Part shown: in pieces, positions 5,837 through 11,652 of the stretch | Layout: the number at the start of each line of letters is the position of its first letter | Position numbering within the stretch: the stretch's first letter is position 1 | Source of the DNA: Anaerolineaceae bacterium UBA3924 | Lineage (GTDB): Bacteria; Chloroflexota; Anaerolineae; Anaerolineales; Anaerolineaceae | Length of the DNA: 15,106 nucleotides | Direction: 5' to 3' | NCBI GenBank assembly: GCA_002385985.1 | Contig: DGEO01000020.1 | Coordinates: forward strand, 6,026-21,131 | Notes under the pieces: generated by a model | What the model was told of the DNA's origin: nothing | Databases searched by the model: none | What the model saw: the letters and a program-made list of their open reading frames with translations, nothing else | Translations under genes and position numbers: made by a program

Positions 5837-6286
5837 AGAATTCTTTTCCAGTACCAGGGCGTCATCCCCGCTGCGGTAATACTGCCTCCACACGTCCACT
5901 TTTCGGTAGCCGCGCTGCTCATAGAGACGCAGCGCGCCGTGGTTGCTGCGAGCCACGCTGAGCCGGATGCGCGGCAGCCTGAGCTGGCGCTCGCATTCGT
6001 CCAATAGCGCGGTGCCGATCCCCTGCCGGCGGTAGGCCGGGTCCACGCATACCGTGGTGATCCAACCGACCTGCTGGCGCGTGTCCGGGTCCCCGCAGAT
6101 GAAGCCGATCATCTCACCGTTTTCGTTGTTGATGGCCTTGAGCCGCACCATGTTGGGCAGCGTCAGCGCCCCGATCAGGTCCAGAACGGGCCAGGCATCC
6201 TCTCGAAAACACTCGTTTTCCAGCCTGCGCAGCGCGGTCAGATCGCGCCAGGTTGCCGGGACAATCGAAAACCGGGAGGTGTCCAT
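5822..6286 (-). CDS. GNAT family N-acetyltransferase
   Basis: 154 residues, a single complete GNAT domain that transfers acetyl from acetyl-CoA to an amine. Motif A is VCVDPAYRRQGIGTALL (about 79-95), with the R-x-x-G-x-G pyrophosphate loop. Motif B is SVARSNHGALRLYEQRGY (about 110-127), with the Asn and Tyr typical of RimI-like members. The N-terminal FSIVPATWRDLTALRRLENECF is the usual alpha-1/alpha-2 acceptor region. RimI (ribosomal protein N-acetyltransferase) is the nearest type I can name, but small-molecule GNATs look alike, so I assign no symbol. No ribosome binding site precedes the ATG; a CATAAT -10-like box ends 6 nt before it, suggesting a leaderless mRNA. Confidence 0.85.
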   Translation of the reverse strand: MDTSRFSIVPATWRDLTALRRLENECFREDAWPVLDLIGALTLPNMVRLKAINNENGEMIGFICGDPDTRQQVGWITTVCVDPAYRRQGIGTALLDECERQLRLPRIRLSVARSNHGALRLYEQRGYRKVDVWRQYYRSGDDALVLEKNSLTIP

Positions 6287-6292
6287 GTGGAT

Positions 6293-6298
6293 ATTATG
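6293..6298 (-). promoter_or_regulatory. Possible -10 element for a leaderless GNAT transcript
   Basis: CATAAT on the minus strand ends 6 nt before the GNAT ATG, so initiation 7 nt downstream would fall on the A of the start codon. No convincing -35 is present, because that position lies within the GC-rich hairpin at 6301-6330. Confidence 0.35.
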
Positions 6299-6300
6299 TC

Positions 6301-6330
6301 CGATCCCCCGGCCCAGAGGCCGGGGGATCG
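6301..6330. terminator. 13-bp perfect GC-rich hairpin after the slipin gene
   Basis: Arms 6301-6313 and 6318-6330 (CGATCCCCCGGCC and its complement) pair perfectly around a CAGA loop, 12 bp past the slipin stop. No T tract follows on either strand, so it may act as a 3'-end stabiliser or factor-assisted terminator and not as a classical intrinsic one. Confidence 0.5.
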
Positions 6331-6342
6331 AGGTTCCGGTGC

Positions 6343-7257
6343 TTACTCGCTCGCCTGTTCCTTCCGGTTCGCCACGAAGTTCTGCATCATCCCGGTGAAC
6401 TCCAGCGGGAAGATGAACTTGGTGGACGGGCTTTCGGCCATGTCCTTCAAGGCCTCGAAGTACTGCAGCGTCATGGTGTTGGGATCCACCCGGTTGGCCA
6501 CTTCGAAGATGCGCTCCAGAGCCAGGGCGAAGCCTTCCGCGCGCAGGATCTGCGCCTGGCGCTCGCCTTCGGCCTGCAGGATGGCGGCTTCCTTCTGACC
6601 GCTTGCGCGCAGCACCGCGGCCTGGCGCTCACCGTCGGCCACGTTGACCGCGGCCTCGCGGGTACCGTTGGACTCGGTCACGATGGCGCGGCGGGTGCGC
6701 TCAGCCGTCAGCTGGCGGTTCATCGCTTCCTGCACGTCACGCGGCGGGGTGATCTCGCGAATTTCCACGTTGGTGACCTTGACGCCCCAGCGCTCGGTCA
6801 CCTCGTCCAGGCGGGCACGCAGCGCCTGGTTGATCTGCTCGCGCTCCGAGAGCACGCCGTCCAGCACGATACCGCCGATGACGGAGCGCAGCGTGGTGGT
6901 GGCGATACCCTGGGCGGCCAGCTCAAAGTTGCCCACCGACAGCACGGACATCACCGGATCGAAGACCTTGTAGTACCACAGGAAGTCGATCGAGATGGGA
7001 GCGTTGTCCTGGGTGATGGCGGTCTGCACCGGGATCTCGCGCACCTGCTCGCGCAGGTCCACCCGGATGGCGCGATCGATGAAGGGGATCAGCAGAATGA
7101 TGCCAGGCCCTTTTTCGCCGATGCAGCGGCCCAGGCGAAAGACCACCAGACGGGCGTACTCTGGCACGACACGAACCGCGCTGGCCAGAAAGAACAGGGC
7201 AATAACGACCACCGCGGCGATCAAACAGGTGACCAGGTCAAATACAGGAAAATCCAT
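6343..7257 (-). CDS. Slipin/stomatin-like SPFH (Band 7) membrane protein
   Basis: 304 residues. An N-terminal membrane helix (about 8-28) is followed by the SPFH/Band 7 domain: VRVVPEYARLVVFRLGRCIGEKGPGIILLIPFIDRAIRVDLREQ, then QDNAPISIDFLWYYKVFDP and the ITPPRDVQEAMNRQLTAERTRRA segment typical of slipins. Next comes an Ala/Glu-rich coiled coil made of five consecutive 11-residue repeats (197-251). Slipins form large membrane oligomers that organise microdomains, and in bacteria are usually encoded with an NfeD protein, as here (33-bp gap, same strand). The ATG has GGAGGAG 4 nt upstream. Cys residues at 11 and 45 may be modified. The assignment is firm; the exact client process is unknown. 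Confidence 0.95.
   Translation of the reverse strand: MDFPVFDLVTCLIAAVVVIALFFLASAVRVVPEYARLVVFRLGRCIGEKGPGIILLIPFIDRAIRVDLREQVREIPVQTAITQDNAPISIDFLWYYKVFDPVMSVLSVGNFELAAQGIATTTLRSVIGGIVLDGVLSEREQINQALRARLDEVTERWGVKVTNVEIREITPPRDVQEAMNRQLTAERTRRAIVTESNGTREAAVNVADGERQAAVLRASGQKEAAILQAEGERQAQILRAEGFALALERIFEVANRVDPNTMTLQYFEALKDMAESPSTKFIFPLEFTGMMQNFVANRKEQASE
6505..6669 (-). repeat. Five 11-residue coiled-coil repeats in slipin
   Basis: Residues 197-251 divide without gaps into NGTREAAVNVA, DGERQAAVLRA, SGQKEAAILQA, EGERQAQILRA and EGFALALERIF. A hendecad spacing implies a nearly straight or slightly right-handed coiled coil for oligomer assembly. The encoding 33-bp units are diverged at the DNA level. 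Confidence 0.75.
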
Positions 7258-7290
7258 TTGCTCCTCCAGGTTTCTACTATGCCGGCGGCA

Positions 7291-7908
7291 TTAAGACAGC
7301 TTCTTGTGTTCCGCGGGCACGGGTTCAACGATCAGAGTCAGGCCGTCGCGGGCCACCACCCGGGCTTTCGAGCCAAGGGGGATGAACATCTCTGAGCGGG
7401 CGGACCATTCCTCCCCGCCGATGTACAGCGTTCCCTCCTCGCGGATGTGGGTGCGCGCTTCGCCGATTTCCCCGACCAGCGCATCATAGTCGATGGCCTT
7501 GCGCAGGTTGACGGCCTCGAAGCCCTTCCGGCCCACGATCCACAGGATCAGGATGGCCAGCAGCGAAGTCACCACCGCCAGGGCAGGATGCACCGCCAGG
7601 CTGCCTTCCGGCGTGAGGAAGAGGAAGGTCGAACCGCCGATCAGCGCCAGGATGGCAATGATCAGGAAAAACAACCGTCCCGACTTGCGCAGCGCCAGAA
7701 TGAACGGGAAAACGCCCAGCACCAGCACGATCAGCGCCCACAGGTTAACGTTCAACCCGGAAATCCCCCAGGCGGCCAGAAACAGCGCGAAGAAGGCGCC
7801 CAGTTCAAGCAAACCGGTTCCCGGCGAAAACAGCGCCAGGACGGCAATTACCATGCCTGCAACAAGCAGCAGGTACGACACATTGGGATCCAACAGTGGG
7901 GCTGGCAA
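7291..7908 (-). CDS. NfeD-like membrane protein (short form)
   Basis: 205 residues with about five hydrophobic segments (around 11-27, 32-48, 54-72, 79-98 and 109-125), then a soluble C-terminal OB-fold (about 140-200) with the NfeD pattern GEARTHIREEGTLYIGGEEWSARS...IPLGSKARVVARDGLTLIVEP. It lacks the N-terminal ClpP-like serine protease domain of long NfeD (NfeD1a), so it is the short partner form. NfeD and slipin (SPFH) proteins form a conserved two-gene unit; the OB-fold probably contacts the SPFH oligomer. The start is a TTG at 7908, with GAGAGGA upstream (9-nt gap); no ATG lies nearby before the first membrane helix. It is the first gene of the nfeD-slipin operon, behind a consensus TATAAT. 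Confidence 0.9.
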   Translation of the reverse strand: MPAPLLDPNVSYLLLVAGMVIAVLALFSPGTGLLELGAFFALFLAAWGISGLNVNLWALIVLVLGVFPFILALRKSGRLFFLIIAILALIGGSTFLFLTPEGSLAVHPALAVVTSLLAILILWIVGRKGFEAVNLRKAIDYDALVGEIGEARTHIREEGTLYIGGEEWSARSEMFIPLGSKARVVARDGLTLIVEPVPAEHKKLS

Positions 7909-7964
7909 CGGTACTATCCTCTCGACTGAAAATGGTAGCGCGCAGGAAAACCGCTTACAGAATC

Positions 7965-7970
7965 ATTATA
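7965..7970 (-). promoter_or_regulatory. -10 element for the nfeD-slipin operon
   Basis: A perfect TATAAT on the minus strand, about 57 bp before the TTG start of the NfeD gene and downstream of the ABC-gene terminator. No clear -35 is seen at 16-18 bp, which may mean an activator or weak basal use. Confidence 0.5.
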
Positions 7971-8007
7971 CCGGTAATCCCCCTGGTCCGGGTGCGGTTG
8001 GTTAAAT

Positions 8008-8049
8008 AAAAAAAAGCCTTCCGGAACAGTCAAACCGCTCCGGAAGGCT
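8008..8049 (-). terminator. Strong intrinsic terminator of the gbsR-ABC unit
   Basis: A perfect 11-bp stem AGCCTTCCGGA / TCCGGAAGGCT (8015-8025 with 8039-8049) and a 13-nt loop are followed on the minus strand by eight T. It lies 12 bp past the ABC ATPase stop codon and separates that unit from the nfeD-slipin operon. Confidence 0.92.
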
Positions 8050-8060
8050 AGGGTCTGGGC

Positions 8061-8963
8061 CTAGTAGGCATAATTTTCCCTTCCATAATAGGAAGCCAGG
8101 GCTTCCTCCAGACTGATCTGCTGGCTGATAAAGTCGGTCACCCGGTGCTGGCTGGCCAGCTTGATTAATCCATCCGGTTCACCGTGCACCGTGCAGGAGA
8201 TCTTGTTGTCCTCCAGGCGCAGGTCGTCGATATTGGTCAGCGACTGGAACTCATCGAGGGTCACCGGGTCCGCGAAGCGCATCTCGATCCGCCGCATGGA
8301 CCGGGCGCGCAGGTGCACTCCCCGCTCGACCGCGATCAGCGTCCCATTGCGCAGGATCCCGACCCGGTCGCACAGCCGCTCGGCCTCCAGCAGGTTGGCG
8401 GTGGTGAAGAACACCGCGCTGCCTTCCGCCCGGGCGGCGGACACAAGTTTGTAGAAGAACAGCTGCGATTCCCGGTCCAGCCCCTGGGTTGGCTCGTCGA
8501 AGATGTACAGCTCCGGTTGGAGCATGAAGGCCTGCACCAGTCCCAGCTTCTTCTTTTCATCGGGCTGCATCAGCAGGATGCGGCGGTTCAGCGAAATGGC
8601 AAAGCGCTCGGCCATCTCGCAGGCCTGCGTCAGGTCGTTGAGGCCGCGCTGGCGGGCCATGTGACGCAGGAAATCGTACCCGGTCATGTGGTTATAAAGG
8701 GAGAACTCGCTGGGGATGAAACCCACCCGCTGGCGGATTTCCCTGCTCTGCCGGAAGCAGTCCATGCCCAGCACGTAGGCGGTTCCGCTGGAGGGTCGCG
8801 AGTAATCAAGCAGCAGGCGGACCACGGTCGACTTGCCGGCGTTATCCGGGCCAAGCAGGCCATAGATCTCGCCCGGTTCTACTTCCAGAATGAGGTTCTC
8901 GATGCCGCGCCGGCGACCATAATTCTTGGTCAAATTCTCCGTTCGTATGGCGAAGTAGCGCAT
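8061..8963 (-). CDS. ABC transporter-type ATPase with degenerate catalytic motifs
   Basis: 300 residues from the ATG at 8963 (AGGAGG, 6-8 nt upstream). It resembles the ATPases of ABC-2 exporters. Walker A is GPDNAGKST (38-46), Walker B is LYIFDEP (152-158) with Asp156 and Glu157, and the D-loop is GLD. Three other sites are off consensus: the Q-loop position reads FIPSE (Ser85 for Gln), the ABC signature LSGGQ is replaced by MQPDEKKKLG (132-141), and the H-loop His is Ala189 (TTANLLEAE). ATP binding looks intact, but hydrolysis through a standard dimer may be weak or need a partner. The C-terminal 80 residues are an accessory domain of the ABC-2 ATPase kind. No permease gene follows; a strong terminator does. 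The gene lies downstream of, and on the same strand as, a GbsR-type regulator gene. Confidence 0.85.
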   Translation of the reverse strand: MRYFAIRTENLTKNYGRRRGIENLILEVEPGEIYGLLGPDNAGKSTVVRLLLDYSRPSSGTAYVLGMDCFRQSREIRQRVGFIPSEFSLYNHMTGYDFLRHMARQRGLNDLTQACEMAERFAISLNRRILLMQPDEKKKLGLVQAFMLQPELYIFDEPTQGLDRESQLFFYKLVSAARAEGSAVFFTTANLLEAERLCDRVGILRNGTLIAVERGVHLRARSMRRIEMRFADPVTLDEFQSLTNIDDLRLEDNKISCTVHGEPDGLIKLASQHRVTDFISQQISLEEALASYYGRENYAY

Positions 8964-8998
8964 TAGCGACCTCCTTTCGAAGAATTGTTGACCGTGAT

Positions 8999-9036
8999 AA
9001 AAAGCGCCGGCTGGGTCCAGGAGGGCCCAGCCGGCG
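8999..9036 (-). terminator. Internal terminator between gbsR-type gene and ABC ATPase
   Basis: A perfect 11-bp stem CGCCGGCTGGG / CCCAGCCGGCG (9005-9015 with 9026-9036) and a 10-nt loop are followed on the minus strand by C and TTTTTA. Only about 35 bp remain before the ABC start codon, too little for a full promoter plus ribosome binding site, so ABC expression probably depends on read-through. Confidence 0.82.
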
Positions 9037-9059
9037 GTGTCAGGCAATATCGCCCACGC

Positions 9060-9575
9060 TCAGGCAGGAACCTCCTGGTGGGATTGCAGCTCGCTGCTGA
9101 CCTGCTCGTAAGCCTGGTTCAGCATCTCAACCCAGTGAACCATCTCCTGCAGGCGCTGCCGCCCGGGATGGTCCTGCTCCAGGTTGAGCATTCCCTCCTC
9201 GGCCACCTCCTTAAGGGAGAGCACGCCCTCGAGGCGAAGCTCGAGCAGGCGCTGCCAGGCCGAGTCGGAAAACTCGAAGTAATCGCACCGTTCCCCCGGA
9301 AGAGATACCTTTTCCACCAGCCCGGCCATCAGCAGCATACGCAAATTGGTAGAAATGCTGCTGCGGCTGACCTGCAGGGCTTCGGCCATCTCTTCCGCCG
9401 AAATGGAGCGCGGGGTAAGCATTAACAGGCCAAGAATTCTGCCGCCAATGCGGGCCACCCCGTACTTCTCGTAGTGCAACCCCATATTTTCAATGAACTG
9501 GGATAAGGTCGGGTCTCCTCCTAATATCGGAGGGTTGGGACTATCCGATCCGTTATCCGCTTCCTCTGAATCCAT
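9060..9575 (-). CDS. GbsR/MarR-family transcriptional regulator
   Basis: 171 residues. The core FIENMGLHYEKYGVARIGGRILGLLMLTPRSISAEEMAEALQVSRSSISTNLRMLLMAGLVEKV (27-90) is the winged helix-turn-helix of the GbsR family, a branch of MarR regulators known for control of osmoprotectant and stress genes. The recognition helix is SRSSISTNLRMLLMAG. The C-terminal half is helical and probably forms the dimer interface (LKEVAEEGMLNLEQ..., RLQEMVHWVEMLNQAYEQV). Cys97 (GERCDYF), in the wing region, could act as a sensor, but this is a guess. The gene starts at the ATG at 9575 (GAGGAG, 11-nt spacer). It lies directly before the ABC ATPase gene and has inverted repeats over its own promoter, so autorepression is likely. 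Confidence 0.9.
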   Translation of the reverse strand: MDSEEADNGSDSPNPPILGGDPTLSQFIENMGLHYEKYGVARIGGRILGLLMLTPRSISAEEMAEALQVSRSSISTNLRMLLMAGLVEKVSLPGERCDYFEFSDSAWQRLLELRLEGVLSLKEVAEEGMLNLEQDHPGRQRLQEMVHWVEMLNQAYEQVSSELQSHQEVPA

Positions 9576-9618
9576 ATGAACTGGCGCTCCTCATCACGAG
9601 TTGAACAAAAGATTGGCT

Positions 9619-9633
9619 GGCCCTCTCAGGGCC
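9619..9633 (-). other. Short hairpin at the 5' end of the gbsR-type transcript
   Basis: A perfect 6-bp stem GGCCCT-N3-AGGGCC starts almost exactly where transcription from the promoter at 9640-9668 should begin. A 5'-terminal hairpin often protects mRNA from 5' decay. No T tract is present. Confidence 0.45.
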
Positions 9634-9639
9634 TGCCTC

Positions 9640-9668
9640 ATTGTAGCCGCTTCAGTCATTTCTGTCAA
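9640..9668 (-). promoter_or_regulatory. Near-consensus promoter of the GbsR-type gene
   Basis: TTGACA (-35, perfect, 9668-9663), a 17-bp spacer and TACAAT (-10, 5/6, 9645-9640). The spacer contains one arm of the operator dyad. The expected leader is about 58 nt. Confidence 0.78.
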
Positions 9669-9703
9669 TACGGATATTTCAGTAACAACTGAAATGACTG
9701 AAA
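9651..9703. promoter_or_regulatory. Operator cluster for the GbsR-type regulator
   Basis: A perfect 12-bp inverted repeat TTCAGTCATTTC (9651-9662) / GAAATGACTGAA (9691-9702) flanks the -35 box. Inside it is a second perfect dyad TTTCAGT-AACA-ACTGAAA (9677-9694), followed by another ACTGAAA at 9697-9703. Four copies of the TTTCAGT half-site thus lie within 53 bp over and just upstream of the regulator's own promoter. This is the pattern expected for MarR-type autorepression. Confidence 0.65.
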
Positions 9704-9811
9704 TTCTGCCTGCCAGAACCCCATCCGCCGGTCTCCAGAAAAGGTCATGTGCTGCCCTGCTCGAGGACCGCCCGATCTGTGCCGATCGCTCGAGAAAACC
9801 GCCGCCGGGCG

Positions 9812-9820
9812 TGGTAAAAT
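9812..9820 (+). promoter_or_regulatory. Extended -10 promoter of metG
   Basis: TG-G-TAAAAT is an extended -10 (hexamer 5/6). No good -35 is present, as is common for extended -10 promoters. Transcription should start near 9827, giving a leader of about 27 nt. That is too short for a T-box or SAM riboswitch, neither of which is seen. Confidence 0.55.
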
Positions 9821-9852
9821 CGAGTAGTTATTCCGTGTTCTCGAGGTGAATT

Positions 9853-11637
9853 ATGTCCGAGCCTGTTCTTGTCGCCGTCGCCTGGCCTTATGCCAATGCC
9901 GAGATTCACGTCGGCAACCTCACCGGTTCCTATTTACCTGCGGATATTTTCGCGCGCTACCAGCGGCTGCGCGGGCGCCAGGTGCTGATGGTTTCCGGCT
10001 CGGACTCGCACGGCACGCCCATCACCATGCGCGCCGACGCAGAAGGCACCACCCCGCTGGAGGTTTACCAGCGGTTCCACCAGGGCTTTCTGGAGGTGTT
10101 CCAAAAACTGGGGCTTACCTACGATCTGTTCACCAGCACCCACACCGAGAATCACTTCAAGATCTCGCAGGAGATGTTCCTGGCCCTCAAGGAGAACGGC
10201 TTCCTGTACACCAACACGGACCTGCAGTGGTACTCGCCGGCCTCCGGGCGCTTCCTGCCGGACCGCTACGTGGAAGGCACCTGCTACATCTGCGGGTACA
10301 CCAATGCGCGTTCCGACCAGTGCGATAAATGCGGCAACCTGCTGGACCCCGGCAAGCTGATCGAGCCTCGTTCGCGCGTGGACGGCTCCACCCCGGAGCT
10401 GCGCGAAACCGAACACTATTACCTGGACCTGGGCAAACTGCAGGACCAGGTGGTCGCCTTCCTGCGCGAGCGCGAGTCCTACTGGCGGCCGAACGTACTG
10501 CGCCAGTCGCTGGGGCAGATCCTGGTCGACGGGCTGCGCGGGCGCGCCATCACCCGTGACCTGGACTGGGGCATCCCGGTTCCGCTGGAAGGCTGGGCAG
10601 GTAAGTGCCTGTACGTCTGGTTCGAGGCGGTGATCGGCTACCTTTCCGCCACCATGGAATGGAGCCAGATCAACGGCCAGCCCGACGCCTGGCAGAACTG
10701 GTGGCTGAACCCGGAAAGCAAGGCCTACTACTTCATCGGCAAGGATAATATCCCCTTCCATGCCATCATCTGGCCGGCCGAGCTGATCGGCGCAGGCGAC
10801 ACCTTCGCCCGGCGCATGAATGTGCCCGACCCCCGGCCGATGGTGCTGCCGCATGACGTACCGGCCAACGAGTTCATGAACCTGGAAGGCCAGAAGATCT
10901 CCGGCAGCCGCAACTGGGCGGTCTGGGCCAGGGACTTCCTCTCCCGCTATGATCCCGACCCGCTGCGCTATTACCTGACCGTGGCCATGCCCGAGACCAA
11001 GGACACCGACTGGGACTGGGAAGACTTCTACAAGCGCAACAACGATGAGCTGGTGGCCACCTGGGGGAACCTGGCCAACCGAGTACTGTCCTTCACCAAC
11101 AAGCACTGGGAGGGCGTGGTGCCCGATCCCGGCGAGCTGCGACCGGAAGACAGCGAGCTGATGGAGACCATCAAGGCCGGGTTCGAGACCGTCGCCCGTG
11201 AGTTCGAGGCCGTGCACCTGCGCGCCGCCCTGGCCGAGACCATGCGCCTGGCCACCGAAGTCAACCGCTACCTGGATGTGCAGGCGCCCTGGAAGCAGGT
11301 CAAGACCGATAAAGAAGCGGCCGGGCGGAGCATCTTCACCGCGCTGTGGGCCATCGACTCACTCAAGGTGCTCTTTGCTCCCTTCCTGCCCTTCTCCAGC
11401 GAGAAGCTGCACACCTTCTTCGGCTATTCGCAGCCCCTGTTCGGCACGCAGAGCACCGAAGTCCGGCAAGACGCGGTCGCCGAGCACACCGTGCTGCGCT
11501 ACCACCCGGGCGAGGCCTCCGGCCGGTGGGAGCCGAGCCAGCTGCGCCCCGGCCAGCAGCTGAACCAGCCGTCCCCGCTGTTCAAGAAGCTGGAAGAATC
11601 CGTGGTGGCCGAGGAACGCAGCCGCCTGGGCGCGTAA
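9853..11637 (+). CDS. metG: Methionyl-tRNA synthetase
   Basis: 594 residues. It charges tRNA-Met with methionine in the cytosol. The class I catalytic domain starts VAVAWPYANAEIHVGNLTGSYLPADIFARY; the HIGH motif is HVGN (19-22). The connective peptide holds a zinc knuckle, CYIC (144-147) and CDKC (157-160). The KMSKS loop is KISGS (348-352) in LEGQKISGSRNWAVW, a variant lacking the second Lys. WGNLANRV begins the helical anticodon-binding domain (about 390-540). No C-terminal tRNA-binding (EMAP-like) domain follows; the protein ends soon after PSPLFKKLEE. The ATG has GAGGTG 5 nt upstream. It is the only plus-strand gene of the right half, divergent from the GbsR-type gene and convergent with the aldo/keto reductase gene 15 bp away. 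Confidence 0.97.
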   Translation: MSEPVLVAVAWPYANAEIHVGNLTGSYLPADIFARYQRLRGRQVLMVSGSDSHGTPITMRADAEGTTPLEVYQRFHQGFLEVFQKLGLTYDLFTSTHTENHFKISQEMFLALKENGFLYTNTDLQWYSPASGRFLPDRYVEGTCYICGYTNARSDQCDKCGNLLDPGKLIEPRSRVDGSTPELRETEHYYLDLGKLQDQVVAFLRERESYWRPNVLRQSLGQILVDGLRGRAITRDLDWGIPVPLEGWAGKCLYVWFEAVIGYLSATMEWSQINGQPDAWQNWWLNPESKAYYFIGKDNIPFHAIIWPAELIGAGDTFARRMNVPDPRPMVLPHDVPANEFMNLEGQKISGSRNWAVWARDFLSRYDPDPLRYYLTVAMPETKDTDWDWEDFYKRNNDELVATWGNLANRVLSFTNKHWEGVVPDPGELRPEDSELMETIKAGFETVAREFEAVHLRAALAETMRLATEVNRYLDVQAPWKQVKTDKEAAGRSIFTALWAIDSLKVLFAPFLPFSSEKLHTFFGYSQPLFGTQSTEVRQDAVAEHTVLRYHPGEASGRWEPSQLRPGQQLNQPSPLFKKLEESVVAEERSRLGA

Positions 11638-11652
11638 CCTCAATATTTCTGA

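Noticed and set aside
6253..7395. A 380-codon plus-strand open frame
   Set aside because: Antisense to the slipin gene and parts of its neighbours; composition is typical of a shadow frame.
8061..9575. GbsR-ABC pair as a glycine betaine uptake system
   Set aside because: No permease or substrate-binding protein is present, and the ATPase resembles ABC-2 exporter ATPases, not the OpuA type.
9601..9849. An 82-codon plus-strand frame before metG
   Set aside because: It covers the GbsR-type promoter, its operator repeats and the metG promoter, and has no ribosome binding site.
9703..9852. A T-box or SAM riboswitch upstream of metG
   Set aside because: The predicted leader is only about 27 nt, and no T-box sequence or long structured leader is seen.
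9934..11217. A 427-codon open frame antisense to metG
   Set aside because: Fully inside a certain metG, with the same low-complexity composition as other shadow frames and no recognisable domain.
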